A DNA stretch of 64,000 nt from Drosophila pseudoobscura. Taxonomy: Eukaryota; Arthropoda; Insecta; Diptera; Drosophilidae. The DNA lies in the NCBI RefSeq assembly GCF_009870125.1, contig NC_046679.1, forward strand, positions 5,146,001 to 5,210,000, written 5' to 3'. Position 1 is the stretch's first letter; each line of letters starts with the position of its first letter. Below, in pieces: positions 34,101 through 48,566 of this stretch. Both the position numbers and the translations under genes were made by a program. Below the pieces are notes generated by a model. That model ran no database searches. It worked only from the letters and a program-made list of their open reading frames with translations, and was not told the DNA's origin.

Positions 34101-37100
34101 GAAAATTCAACACACAGACTCGCAGACACGAAAAGAAGTTGCAACAATAACTGGCAGAACAATGGCCGGAATGGAAATGGGAGGAACAGGCTTTATAATT
34201 GCTGGTAATACAACCACAAAATGGATGCACGTGTGTGCATCGGTAGATGTGTTTGTGTATCTGTGTTTTTGTTTGTGCATTGTACATGACACCAATTTAT
34301 ATTGCCACTACTGGCAGTACAGTGACCCGGCCAGGCGTCGGGCCAAGAATTAATAACCAACGAATGCTGTTGATGTTCCCCTGTGGTAAGAGCATTTGTT
34401 GTTAGCCATGTTTCTGCGTTTATTCAAATTTATTATTGCATGTTGTAGCCGCATACCATTTGTGTCATATTTACAAGGCATTTTGAATTGCCGTACAGCC
34501 GTACAGCCGTAGAGCCGTGCGGCGCTGCAGAAACACTGGGCGTGTTCGTACATTTTGTTGCACATTAGAATAATCTTTGGAATAAATTCTATTCAAAGAT
34601 AAATTATAGGAATTACATGCCACAATTTCGACATTCTCTGACTGCTGAGGAGGAGCCTCCTGCAACGCCTGCAACAACTGCTGCCAGACAGACGCTGAAA
34701 AGACTGAAAAGACAGAAAAGATTCAGTTAGCCCGACAGTTTAATGAAAAAACTTTGCCCATTACTTAGGGCGTCCTAAATGCAAATTATGACGACTTGCA
34801 TATTAATTTGAATTTTATCTGACCAAGGAACGGCCATAAATCTTCATTAAACTGGCCGTAGACGAAGGGTAGGGTACGACGAGTTTTCCCATTTCATTTT
34901 TGCCATCAAAGAAATGACTTGTTGCTCCCTGGGCCCAGTGGCCTCAATTAATAAACTCCTCTGGTTCTGTGCTCTCAACAAGGATTCGAAGCTCCAATCC
35001 TTCGATAAACTGGTAGCTGCACTTGCAATTCGATATTTCGTTGCAGACTGCGGCTGCTACTGCATTATGCATATTTTTGGGGCTCGGCTCCTTCAACAAA
35101 ACAACTCAGGCCCCTGGAACAATGTGTGCGTACGCACTCGCAACGGAGGCAACTCTGAGAGTATTTTCGGACTGACCTTAAGCAGAATGTGTGGTCCGGT
35201 TCGATATTTGGCTTATATTGGAACTTAATTAAAGTTGCACCAAGAAGATGGGCACTCCTGGGAACAGACGGCAACAGTTTGAGCTGTTGGCTGTCCCTTC
35301 GGCCTGGCCGGAGCATTGCTTTGTGCAATCTCAGTCATTAAATGCTGCCTGCCAGCCCTAACCCTATGCCCTTCGAACTCAAGTGTTGCCTCAATTTACA
35401 CGCCCCGATGTTGTCTGCATAACTTTTGCCAAGAACAAATCCCTCGCCATGAGTTTTCCAGGCCTCTCTCTGTGTGTGTGGGGGTGTTAGAAGAGCTTTT
35501 TAATTTTAATGAGATCTCACTGGCAGACTACGTGCCACGAGATGGTGCTGCTGGTGCTGGTGCTAGAGCCTTCTGTCCGTGCCCTGCCACGCCTTGGCAC
35601 TAATTGAGGCGGCAAAAAATGTTTTGCGCTGAGTTTGCTCTGGGCACCCGTCCCAGGCAGACCGACAGGCAGGCAGGCGGGCGGCAGACAGTCTGGCAGT
35701 CGGTTTCTAATTACAAAAATATGCATATTTAAGGCGTTTGCCAAAGATTGCTAGTGAAAGGACAGTGCAAAGAGTGCTTAACAATGCCAGTCAACCCTCA
35801 GTCCAAAGTGGCACAAGGAAGTGACATCAAAGAGCTCCAGATCGATTTGACTCGAGTCGAGTCGAGTTTAAATGACTTTAAAACAACCATTTAATCCCTT
35901 GTCAAACTCAATGCTTGGTAAGTGCAACAGAAGGTCCAACTAGATTTAATCTTTTAGACATTTATACCACATGGTGTCTGAAAAGATTGCTAATTTGATG
36001 CCCCGCCACCCGAATTGCAGCTAATACAAATGGCGGCCACAGAGTTGGCCAGGGAAGAGGCGGTCTATCCGGGCCATGGAATAAACCACAAAATAGATTG
36101 ATACATTACGTGTGCTAGTTGAATGGATGCAGGGTTAGCCAGGTGTGTGACCACACACATACACACGGACACGGACACGGACACGAACACGGAGAGTATC
36201 CTGATGGGAACTGATTGATTTGCTGCTGCATTCGTATGCCAATAGGTATTTCAACAAATTGGGTTTTTGCATTTCAATCAGCTAAAAAGGTTTGTACCAT
36301 TTGTGTGCTCTGTGCGGCTGTATCTCCATCTGCAGCCACCAGCTTCCACCCGCATCCAACGTTGGAATCTGGCCAATGTTGTTTCAATTTGTCCAAATTA
36401 ATTTTTAAATATGTGGCTTGGTTCGCCTTGGAGCCAGGAAATGCTCTGAGTACTGCCATTAGTTGCAAGAGAATTTAAATTTTAATTATGTGAACATCTT
36501 GATAATTGCTCTGACCCGCATTCACCACAGAGAGAAGAAAATTAGTTGAGAAAAATGAGCGGAAAAATAACAAAGGAGTACAAAAGGAAAGTACGGCAAG
36601 CGCTAAAGCGAAATTCATGTCAGCGGAAATGTTTTGCTCCAATGACAATAACAGCAGCCAAAAGCGGCCGGAGATGGCGGCCAGGACCAGGACACTGGCC
36701 AGGGAGGGAGGGACAGCGAAAGAGAGAGAGAGAGAGGGACAATGGCGTTGCGTTTCCGCTTCCGCTGCTGATGTTGATGCTGATGCCACTCGGCGGCAGC
36801 AGTGCCAGTGCCCGTGCCACCAGCAGCAGCAAATGGCGCAAATGAAAAACTAGTTTTTTCAGCGCGGCATCCTTTCCAGCTGCCTTCACTTTTGTGTTTG
36901 TGTTGTTTTTTGTTAGATCTTGTGACAATGGCGCTTTTCCAGTGGCGTTGACATTCCCAGCTGACAACAATGCGCTTTTCTCAAATTCCACCCAAAGGTA
37001 ACAAATGCAGGAAAAGCGCCAGGGGGAGGACGAGGAAGATTACTACTAACATCAATGACCCACGGCGACTCCTGCTTAGTTATTTCATCTTCTATTCATT

Positions 37101-40100
37101 GGAGAGGACAGCTGCTGACAAATCCACTTTCCTGGAAGCATCTCTTGTAAGGCTTTTTCTCCTCTAATATATTATGCTCGCATCAATGCGGATTTGCAAT
37201 TACAGTGTTGATGCCGTAATTAGTGCTAGTGATTCATTCATGGACATGACTGTACGCTTTTACATGATTTATGGAGGCACATTCGCATTCCCTGCTGGAC
37301 CCACGGACAGCATGACACGTGCTGGGGGACCGGCTTTTTATGATAGTTCTGGAATGCAGGACGTGCCTGAGCCGCCGCAGCTGCGTTTGCATAAATGGTC
37401 CCGGGGTGGGGGCTCTGGGCCTCCGGCTCTGGCTCTGGCTCCGGGAAGCGACCAAAAAAACGCCTGTCTGGGATGACAAAAATTCAATTTGGATTTTATG
37501 TACCCAGCACTTGCCCAGTGCTCTGCATGCCGGATTCCATTTGTAGCAACTTTGGAGGCACGAAATTGCAGTTGCCTCTGGAATCATAAACATCGTCAAA
37601 GCCCAGCTTTAGTCAGAGACTGGGACTGGGAGTGGGACTGGGACTGGGACTGGGCCTGGGATTCGGGTCTGTGGTCCTCAGTTACTCCTACAACTTATGA
37701 GGGATTTTTTGTGAAAGAGGCAATTTTTGGCATTAAGTAAGCGTTTTTCGTCCCGTCCCCAAAAGCAAAGGGGGGCATGGAAAAAAATGGCCAAGTCAAA
37801 TTTAAAATGCCTGAGCCACATAGATGGATACGACTATAAATGCCAGCATATGCAGGCTGCAGAACACCCCAGCCATGGCTCCTGGATGCCCGATCCCCTG
37901 CCCAAACACCGGAAGCGCATCGGGTCCAGGCTGGATAACGTTTGCAGGAAGCAAAGGGCAGAATATGATAAGCGCTTGACAAAAAGAGCAGTGCAGCAAA
38001 CAGAGCAGGAAGTTTTCCCCAGCAAAATGGCGGAGCTTCGGGGCGGACTGTCTATAGAGTGTATGTGCGTGTACGAGTATGTGGGCATGTGTGAGAGAGA
38101 CATAAAGTCGAGTTTTTGGGGTAAAAGTATTTTTATGACCTCTGCTTGTTAGGCTTTATTGGTGCGCAAAAGCAATTAAAGAAGACATAAGGGGAGAACG
38201 GCCAAAAAAAAACGGCTTCGTAGGCACAATTCGAGAATAGAGTCGGGTGACTCCCCATATACACGAGTTGAAAACCCCCCTGGCCATCATCTAGTACGCA
38301 AGATAGCAAGGGAGAGAAGGAGAGAAGGCAGTCCAGACCAAGCAAAATGGTAATTCAGCAGGAAAGTGTTTAAGAAGTAGAATAAATGACTTCCTCTTCC
38401 TGAGTTTATATTCCCTCTATGTGTTATTGGATCGCATTCATCATTAATTACATTTTCCAACTGTAATTGAATGCAGTTTCAATGGTTATGCCATGGCAAT
38501 TCAGCAGATTTGTAAGAGTGTTTGGGCATTGGAGCATTAGACTACCAAAAGTGGACTGAGTTCTGCTTTTTCCTAATTATAAAATCCATTGTATTTAGTA
38601 CATAGTATGCCATCAATTGAAAAGTCCTTACTATCTACTAATAGCCATTACAATATCCTTTCCTTTTTCTATGAATAACCCATAACCAAAACTTGTTTTT
38701 GCGCTTACAATATTCAAAGAGTAAAGTAAACGATTATGTCCTTTAATAAAAAAGGACTTTGTAAGAAACAAATCGGAAAAATATAGAGGAAAGTTAGAGC
38801 GAATAGTATAAACTCTATATCCTAATGAACACTAATTTCCAATTTAAATTCTCTTCACGAAACCTTGATGCAGCAAAAATGAAATGGTGACTGGCAATCC
38901 CATTAACTATTGATTGGTGCTAGATATACTATACGTATACGTATCCCTTCCACCATTATATCCTCTTTTCAATTACACTTTAAGCACCATCACATATTCA
39001 ATTACTCGATTTTATATTTAAATTTTCCAGCCAGAAGCGTCGACAGCATTCGCTGAAAAGTTTTGTTGTCGGAGAAAACAAAATAATATCGATTATTAGC
39101 ACCTATCCGGCTAACGCGGCTGTCAGCTCCAGTTTTTCCTCTCAACGCCCCCCCCCCCCACCCCAAACTTTGGCTTTGGCAAACAAACAAAAACGGCAGG
39201 AGCAGCAAAAGCAGCCCAGCCCAGCACTGGGAGATGTACGTAAGCCAAAAACGGCAGGCGGCTAAGGCACCCAAGCAGTAGAGCAGACTATCAGCAAAGC
39301 TGAGGAGCAACCAGCGAGCCCGGGAGATAGGGTGTCAGGGAACCGAGCATTGAGGCGGACAGAGAAGAGCAAACAAACAAAGCTCCCTGGAAACGGCAGG
39401 AGAGTACAGGGAAGGGGCGGGGGTTGGCCATAGCGAATTTCGTTAGCCCAATTAAAGCAATTTTGCCAGCTCAACTATTGGCAGGAGGTGGAGCGATGGC
39501 GAGAGCGAGCGCGAGGTGTGTGGGGGACTGCCGGATATTATGGCCAGACAAAACATAAACCTTTCTTCTGTGCGGGTCGAGCGGGTGCGGGTACACATTT
39601 GTCATTTCATTAACAAGTATTTCGGGGCCATTGGGCTCATTAGAAATGCCAATCTAGATGGTAAGTAACTGCGATGATGACCATGTCAATTTGGGGGATT
39701 AGTGACGCCATGGCAACGCTAAGAGGCTTAAAGTCTGAACCCTCCAAAAAGCGGGGCCCGAACACACAAATAGAACCCAAGGCAGAAGAACAAGAGGGAT
39801 CATGGTGAATTACGTTCCCCTTGAAGCTGAGTGGAGTCTCTATAATATGTACATATATTCCGTATCGATTTACAGCATTCAGCAATACTTCAGCTTGAGC
39901 CGTGGCTTATGCATTTTCAATTGCAAAGTTGAAGGAAAACAATTGCACTTTTCAGTGGGAGAACAACAGAAGCCAGGATGAAGAGCAGTCGATTCCCATT
40001 CCACTCTCGTTCTATGGCTTATGCATTTTCAATTGCAGAATTTATTGTTTACACGCAATCGGCTATGTAATGAAAAACACGTCATACAATCAGCGGAGGT

Positions 40101-41461
40101 GGCGCTGCGGGATGGAAAGAAAAGGTGCAGGAGAAGCCATAAATTCTGTTTGCCAAGCAATTGCCCGGGCTGTTATGATTTATGCGGCTGCTCGGCAAAA
40201 GACAAATGGCTAAGTAATTGAATTACGAAACCCAACAAAAGATGACAATTCTGCTGAGTAAGCTCGAGCACTTATGCAAATTAGGCCCGAGTATGACCAG
40301 ACACAAATGCTGCCCCTGCTGCTGCTGTTGCTGCTGCTGATAAGAAGGCCCTTGGAATTGGAAAAGCACTATTGATCGCAAGTGCAACATGGCTGGAAGG
40401 TGGCCAAAAGTCAGCTTAGCGGCATCAATAGGACACCCAGCCTCCTCGTTAGAGTCAGGGCGGGGTCTGGGTCGTGGCAACAATTGAAAATGCAAGCTCA
40501 GAGTTCGCCAGCGGGCAGTCTGCTATGGACCGACGCGGAAAGTGAAACGGAACGGCAATGGAAACGGAAACGCAAAGCACCACGAACCCAGAAGATGGAG
40601 CAGGAATGGAGTCATGAGCATTATTTGTGCCAAATTACCTTTAACGAGGTGACTAGCTGGCGTTCCTGTTGCATTACCATTACCGCAATAAACTGTAGCC
40701 GCCTCCTCCTCCTCCTCCTCCTCCGTTTCGGCTTCGGCTTCGGCCTCAGCGTCAGCCTCAGTTGAGGAGAGCGCCAAGTTGCCAGCAAAATTGCACTTGA
40801 CTCGAATGCCAATTACATGGCGCTGCAGATGTCAGCGGCAGGCAGACTCGATGGCTTCCTGGATGACTGGTTGGATGTCGGGTGGCCTGGCTGCCGAGAC
40901 GATAAGGACATTGGGGGTGACACAGCAGCAGCAGCAGCAGCAGATGCCGTGGCCGTGGCCGTGGTTGGGGCCCTGGGTCCTGTGCCCTGGGCTCGAATGG
41001 AATTGCCACAAAGTGGATTAAATATGAATAAAAGATATTTGAGTAAATTGCATTACCCACAAATTTTCCCCCAGGGCGAGAGGGGGCAATAGTCTCTCGC
41101 ATTTCACAGAGGTTAGACTGTATTAACTCACTGCATTAACCCGGCCAAGAACGGAGCAGCAGGACCTCTCCAAGATTGCTTTGACATTTCTGATTTCTCC
41201 ACAGAAAATAATGGCCAAACTGTGGCCGAGAAAATTTCAAACATCTCCATCCCGAGAAAAAGTTAATATTTAATCTGTTCAGTGGAAAGAGTGGCTAAAG
41301 TTTTAATTAGGAGACGCATTTTATGTCCGCGGATAAGCTAAAAAACATAAAATTTCAGTTTCACTTTTAATTAAATTCTTTGTTTAACTAAAACGAATGC
41401 AAAAAGTGCGGAAAATACCATTTGGAGCAGAGTAGAGTGTAACCGCAGAACCCGTGCAACG

Positions 41462-41486
<25 letters not shown>
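41462..41486. repeat. AC dinucleotide microsatellite
   Basis: An uninterrupted CA run of about 25 bp in noncoding DNA. Confidence 0.85.
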
Positions 41487-41493
<7 letters not shown>

Positions 41494-44400
41494 TGTGCTT
41501 ATAAAGGGGCATGTGTGATTGCAAATGTGTGAGTCGCTTGTAATTAAATTCCCTGGCCGCGATATTTGTTTCAGCAGGGATGTATCCAGCCGCGCAATCC
41601 CCCCTCCTCCCTGCCGTTTTACTGAGCATTCACCGAATGTCCGAACAGTGTGGAACTTCCTTTCAGGATGGCCAGTGCAACAGGATATGCCGGGGTAATT
41701 CGATTACGCTGTGGCAGACCCACAAATGTGAGTGTATGTATGTCTGTGTATCAGAGCTACATATGTGCTTTTCTCTTTTTTCTTACGGCGTTCATACGAT
41801 TTGTGCCGGAAAAAAAAGACAAATTATGAAAAGAATCCTTCCATTGACAAAGGAATGACCATCATCTATGGTTCGCTTTAAAAGGAGTTATTAATTAGTA
41901 ATTGCGCTTAAATTCCTGCTTAATCAGCAGTCGTAATGCTTTTTCAGTGTTTTCCTGAGTTCTATCAAATGGGACGTGTCAATATTAATTATCCAGAATA
42001 CGAGTGCGGAGAGTGCGAGTGGCCACCTCTCAGGAAAAACGTCGGTCTCAATTAGGAGTACTTTGAGCAGGGAAGCTTCGATAGGAGTGAAATGATTGAT
42101 TTAACCAGGGACTAAACTCGGTTTGCATTCGAGTGTTATAAAGAAGCATTTTTCATGTAAATGCAGGAGCGAGTAGCTAACCCTTTCATTACAAACTTTC
42201 GCAGCTCTCTCTCCGCAGCCAGCAAGAGCAATCACAGTTTCCATCAAACCTATCCCACACCAAAATGGGAGAAACAGATATATGTACATTCATACATACA
42301 CATATATACGTAAAATAAACTTTGGCAACAGCAACAAACTCCTTTCCGGCTCAGCTCTAAATAAGTTGGCAACAGTTAAAGCACGATCCAGACACAGCAC
42401 TTGCCGGGGTTATATATTTCTGTGGCCACTATCGAGTGCCGCAGACATGAAATTTTCACAAAGTAGCAAACTTTATGCCGACGCCCGACGCCCGATGCCG
42501 TTGCTACCGCCGCACAATTTTGCCACACAGATACACTCCAACAAACACACGGGGCACACGGATACTACAGTCACACAATTGAGTTTTAGCCAAAAAAGAA
42601 AAAAAGAAGGAGGCAACTAACTGGAACTTTTTTGTCCGCCTCTCTTCTGCTTCGCGTCTCTCCACGTTTTTTTTTCTCTCTCTTTTTCTGTGTTGTGTAT
42701 TTCTATATTTATGGAACTTTTTCAATTTGGAACTAAAGTTTGCTTTTTTCGGTTAAATTTTTATTCATAACAAAGCAAAGCGTGGCCGTAGGAAAAACCA
42801 ACAAATTTAATGGCAACGCAAATGCAGTCTGGGGCAAAAAACAGCAACAAAAAAATGGGAAATGCGTTCGAGGCAATTGCCAAAATGGTCGCACTCGGCC
42901 GCAATAAATTCGCGCTGTGATATATTTTCGTTATTAAAAACTAATTTACATTGTGTAAACGGGCAGAAGAGAACTGTGGGACTTATGGGGGGTGCACAAA
43001 AAAATAAATGCCCAATACTAGTATGCAAAAAAGTTAATCACCCACGGGGTTTCCTCAGCGAACAAAATACTTAATTGATTTTGCGGTACACGAGGCGTAT
43101 GCGTTATTAATTAATTGTTAACTCAAGCTGGAAGCGATGCGCGGTGAGACAGCTGCAGATTTCGCTGCAACTGTTGCACCAATATGTGGCAGCAGCAGCA
43201 GCAAATTGAAATTGAAATTTTAATGAGTCTCACAGCAGCTGGCAGGCAGGCAGCCACTGAAAGAAATAGCCAGTGGGTCAATGACTCGACCATTTCTGCT
43301 CTTTGAATGCTCCTGTTGGAAGACACATTCCATGGGCAATAAATTAATGTTTATGGCCAGACTCATTATGCCGCAATCACGTCGCATTGTCCTGTCACGG
43401 GGCCACATAAAGCTGTTGCCTAGCAGTGCCCGTCGTAATAGTCACGGCAGCATTTTTAATCAGCCACTTTATATAATGCGCTGTGCATTTAAATGCTCTT
43501 AAAAGGGGGCAGGGGCTGGGCAGTCTGGCCTTCTTTCATCTGTCTGGTCGCATTCCAGGCCTTCCCAGGCTGTCTGAGCTTAATGCAATGGAATCAAGCC
43601 GCTTAATTGATAGCAATTTAAACAAAATCCGAATTGTGTTCGATTTTATGTCTCATGCCTTTGGGCTTTCGCTGTGTAAAATGCATAAAGTTGTATAAAT
43701 AACAATACGTAATGGTTAATTCATAAGCTCCTGTTCGGTCGACCCTTGGTAATCGCTTCAGTGATTTTCATTAGCTGCAATCCGAACACATCTATTAAGC
43801 CCCGAAAACACTTGTCGTTGTTTAGTTCTCCCTTCCTCTGCCTGTGGGGCTGTGTGTTGGTGAGAGTCCTGTCAGCTGCCAGGACAACGCATTCATTCGA
43901 TGATATGAGAGCACTAATTTGGCAGCCTTCTGTGTGCGTTGAACGGCGGTAAAGTGCTTATCGATTGTCCGACTCCCATAATCACACAAGAATGATCGCC
44001 GCCATTTTGCTTTGTGCGTGAGTGTGCGTCTATGTGAGCTCACACGCATTAGTACAAATATTACGTGGGTCTCTGCGTTGTCTGCGTGAGTGTACTTTGG
44101 GCCAATTACTGCACCAATTAAGCCGCACTTGGACTCGCTTAAGTTATCAGTTCACATTTCAATTATGTGCAGGTGGCAGACTTGATTCTAAACCCGAGCT
44201 TGTGCCTTGTTCGCTTTTAATGAGGAAAGGCTTAATGACAAATATCAGTCATAGTCATGCTCTTGTGCACTATCTGGTGCGTGATTTCCATTCAATTTCT
44301 GCCTGACTAACAGGGACTGAACGGTGACTAGCAAATGCCTTCACATCCTTGGGCCTGTCTAAGACAAACTCAGCCATGCAAAAGCGTAACATTAAAAGCA

Positions 44401-47400
44401 ATTTACCATTGTGAAAATCCTGGTTTAAATGCCAGCAGCAGGAGAGTGGGTGGCCCTGTCTATCTCTCGTTGCCTTTGCCTCTGCCTCTGAATGTGTGAG
44501 CTTCAGAAGATGAAAGAAGAGAGATTCAGCTTCTGCTGCCTCGCATTTGTATGTTAATGTTAATGGGGATTCAGATTTGAATGCGAATGCTTTGTGTGTA
44601 ATAAAATCTCATCCTTTTTTAAGTGTTAACATTACAGAATTCAAGCTTTTTGTTTGAGATCAGGGCCCCGAGGACCTCTTTACGCCTGGTTGGACCCTTA
44701 ATTTGTTGCTCGCCTCCTTTGAAAGGATGCCAAAGCCTTACGTGCACACGCATTCTCGTGAGCGCCCCGAAATTCCGCTTCATTAGAGACCAACTACGGG
44801 GCTAAACATATGCAAAGCGTGAACTTAGAGTCTGCCTCTATTTTACATTATTTATTTTCAATTTCACGAGCGACAGCCGCACAAACAGAATGGCCCGCAG
44901 GCACATTCCACATTCCACAAACCATCCCAGTATCCGCACGCACACGGTGCGTATGCGTGATGGCTGGAGTTGCGTGCATTTGAAATGCAAAATAGTTTTG
45001 TATGCCACAAAAATGGCTGCCAGTCGGCAGTGGCAGCGGCAGCGGTTGCCTGTTAGCTGCTAGCTGTTGGCTGTTGCCTCATTTGCATGCATGATGTTCG
45101 CGCCTTGATGAGGCCCCCCGGCCATAGGCGAGCGCCTGACGTGGCACACGGCCTGGACCATGCCGCCACCTGACGGGGCATTGATGATAAAAGCATTTTA
45201 GAGCGAATTTAAATAATTAATAGCCAAGTGAAATTTCGCGCTTAAATTTTAACAGAATCTGCCGCGGAGTACCTTTTCTCTTTCAATTTAATTTGACGGC
45301 TTGTGGCTTGGCGTCTTCAAATATAACTCAAGGACATTTAATTTTTATTTCCATTCCGTCCATCCCCTGGCTCAAGCTTGTTGGGACAATGTTTTTACAA
45401 ATGTTTTAATAATTACCGCACTTAAATTTAAACTCTTTCCGCAGCCGTCAGCCGAGTCCTTCCCTGCCCCAAGTGGCCCCGCATCCAGTTGTCTCGCTCG
45501 GGCACAATCCTTCCGCCAGGAGAAAGCTGTACAAAGTAGCATTTTGGGGTTAACTTCAAGTTAACAGCATTAACAACAACAATGGCAACGGGGGAGGGTG
45601 GAGTGGTGGGAATGCTAGAAACACAAACACAAAGGGGCAGAAACAAGAGCGAAGGCAAAAGGGCTTTAAAACTTTCTTAATGTGCAAAAGTTTTCTGGGC
45701 TTTGCACTAAAGAAGAAAACAAAGAGCAGGACAAAACAAAAAAATAGAAGAAACAATGAAAACAAGTAAACAATAATTGCAATTTTATTTTATTTTCGCT
45801 TAAAAGCGAACGCATTACGGGGCGAGGAAACTTTAAGGACCAAGTCGTTCCCGTTCCTCAGCCTGGGCCCGAGCTAAGGGGCCTGTCTACCCGACATCCT
45901 GCCATATGGCCGCCTGCTTGACAAACAGCTGCGTTTGTCATGTGTTAGCCTGTGAGCAATATTTCCTGCCAGACGCCAAATAAAAATCCCCAAACTTATG
46001 GCGCTGACATTGCCTGCTACTGCCTCTGCCACTGCCACTAGTCCTAGCCCTTCGGCTGGTTCCTAGTCCTCGTCCTTCTGCTGGCTGTGGCCCTTATCGA
46101 AGGCAGTCTGGAGCTGAAACATTTCATGCATAGTCCTGAGAATTAACAGCACATTGAAGCGATGTTTTTTCTTACTTTTTTGTTGGCCCGTTCAATGGCC
46201 AGGGCCAGACATGTGCAGCATGTATGCATGCAAACGATGCTTCGGAGACATTGCGACGTTGATAAGTTTGCATATAAATTGTGACACATGCTCCCTGGCA
46301 ACCAGAACATACTTTAAACCGAACTTGATGGGAAACAGCCAAGACGATGGCGCCGGAAGAGACCGAAGACAACGTTATTTATGTTCGGGGCAAAACTATT
46401 AGCTGAGATTTTGATTAAATTTCTAAATACCCGGACAAGAGGATAAGGAAACTTCATGGCATGTTCTCGGCCAACTGGCGGGAAAACTTGAGTTCATATT
46501 GGACCCGGGACTCTGTTGCGTATGAGTAATGCATGCCCAAACAGAAATGTCAAAGGCTCTGAACTTTGCCACACATTCACAGCCCTCAGACCGACCGACA
46601 AACAGGCAGACAAACGACAGAGACAAACAGCCACGCCCCAGCTCCCCGCTGCCAGTACCCCGAAAAGACCCCAAAGACCGCCTCCTGCTATCGTAGCTGC
46701 CTGGCTGGTGCTGCTGCTGATGCTGCCACTGAAGCTGCTGTGACATGCCCCAAAGTCCTCCCAAGTGTCTGCTGTGTCGCATTGAATTTATTGGAATTTT
46801 TGTTCTGCTTTTGAGCCAGGGCTAGCCTCCGGACCGGGCCAAAAAATATTGTATCTCCGTTGTCTTTGCCACTAGACGGCGAACAATTTCGTTAATGTTT
46901 CGCTGGCTTGTGGTTGACAGCGGTCTGCCGGTCAGCGGCTGTGGAATCCTCAAGTTCAGAAAAACCTAAATATTAGATGAGATTTAGTTTTCTACTACGT
47001 TGAGGTTTAAGGAGGGTCAGTGGCAGTAGCAGTTTCAGTGCTGCTGTTCAGTCATTTTCAGGCCATAAGCTCCATGTTTTATTTATTCTGTGGGATTGTG
47101 TGCAGCTCAATAGGTTGATTGCCAGCCAAAAGCAACAAAAAAATACTGCAGAATTGAGGTAAAATCGAGTATAAATCCTGTTCGTGCTGGAGTGCACAAG
47201 TGCATGATATAAGGAACAAAATCAGCTAGTAAAATGCCTTAAAACAATATGCAAATTTTCATATTGATAATTAACTGCTTTTGATAGCCATAGCCCTTAG
47301 CTATTCCTGCTATAAAGACCCATTCATGACCTATTCCCCACAACTTTTTGTTGGCTCTTTTGTTTCAATGGCCAAATAAATAAATATCGATTATGGCCCG

Positions 47401-48538
47401 GTCAGGTGGCCAAAGTGTAAGCAACATTTTGGCCGCTTTCAACAGACAATGGGCCCCCTGGCGCAGAGCTGTCAGCTGGCGTGTTTAAAAACTTTGCCCA
47501 GGACCAAGCCGAACCGGCCTGAGTCCCCAGGCGATTGGCCTCCATAGAAGCTGATCTGCTAAGCCATTGGAGCCTGAGAGAGAGGGGGAGCTGGAGCTAG
47601 AGCTGGAAGGCAGAGATAGCAGTGGCTCCATGATAAGACTAATGCCGCCCGCTTGGCTAATTGAAAAAGTTGCATTCCTCCTGTTGTTTGGGCCGTGTTT
47701 AGTCAGTGGAAAACGAGAAATTGTTGCTAAAAAAAAACGAGAACAAAAATTGTTATTATTACGGATCCTGGGCAGGAGAGGAGGCTCACAATTGTGGTCC
47801 AGTTTTTGGGGGGAGGCTCTTGACCAGGTCGGCATTTGCATAATAAGCCCTGTGAATGGAACTGTGACTGCGACTTTGGCTACGGCTCCTGTTACGGTTA
47901 TTGTTATAGAACAGAACAGAACAGTTACAGACGGAGAGTTCCTCTTACGGTGCACGGTGGCCGGTGCCCAGCGGCGCATGAAATTGTTGTCTGCCTTCAG
48001 GTTGGGCTTAAAAATTAGAAAGGAGATGGCGGAACAGAGAGACCCATGGGCTATTCTAGGACCGGAGCCAAAGCGGAAAGCATAAATTCTCGTACGATAT
48101 GAGAACAGCCAGCAAACATCCGCACATAAATAAATCATAAATATTAAATGAAAATGAAAAATGTGCAGCTACAGCAGCAGCAGCAGGAGCAGAAGCAGCA
48201 GGAGGGATGAGCAGGGAGCAGGGTGTATTAGGGCGTGGAAGGAAGCGCACAGAACCTGTCAGCGAGTGCCTGGGCAGGGAATAATGCAGGAGCCAACAAT
48301 GCATCCGACGATCGCATGATTAGCGGCAGTCCAGAGCCACAGCCAGAGCCAGAGCAAGAGCCACTTGTCCAATGACTCACCCGAAGGAGAGGCAGAAGCA
48401 GCAGCAAAAGCAGCACCAGACGCACACCCAGACCCAAGCAAACCATGTGCTTGGCCCCCAGGCAACGCACGATATTCTCACAATGCAGAAAATTACTAAA
48501 TTCGATATGCAATTTATAAACCCAGAGACCGTCTGACG

Positions 48539-48566
48539 GACCGACCGACCGACCGACCGACCGACC
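48539..48566. repeat. (GACC)7 tetranucleotide repeat
   Basis: Seven perfect GACC units. Tetranucleotide arrays of GTCY type are known from the mini-me elements of Diptera, but no element core is visible beside this array, so I call it only a microsatellite. Confidence 0.85.

Noticed and set aside
47485..48138. A 217-codon open frame on the minus strand, with a 172-codon frame opposite it
   Set aside because: Both frames run through GAGCTGGAG-type and poly-A low-complexity sequence, overlap each other almost fully, and show no domain. No splice-supported structure was found.
48539..48566. A mini-me retroposon suggested by the (GACC)7 array
   Set aside because: Only the tetranucleotide array is visible. 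The conserved core and the expected neighbouring TA tract were not found.
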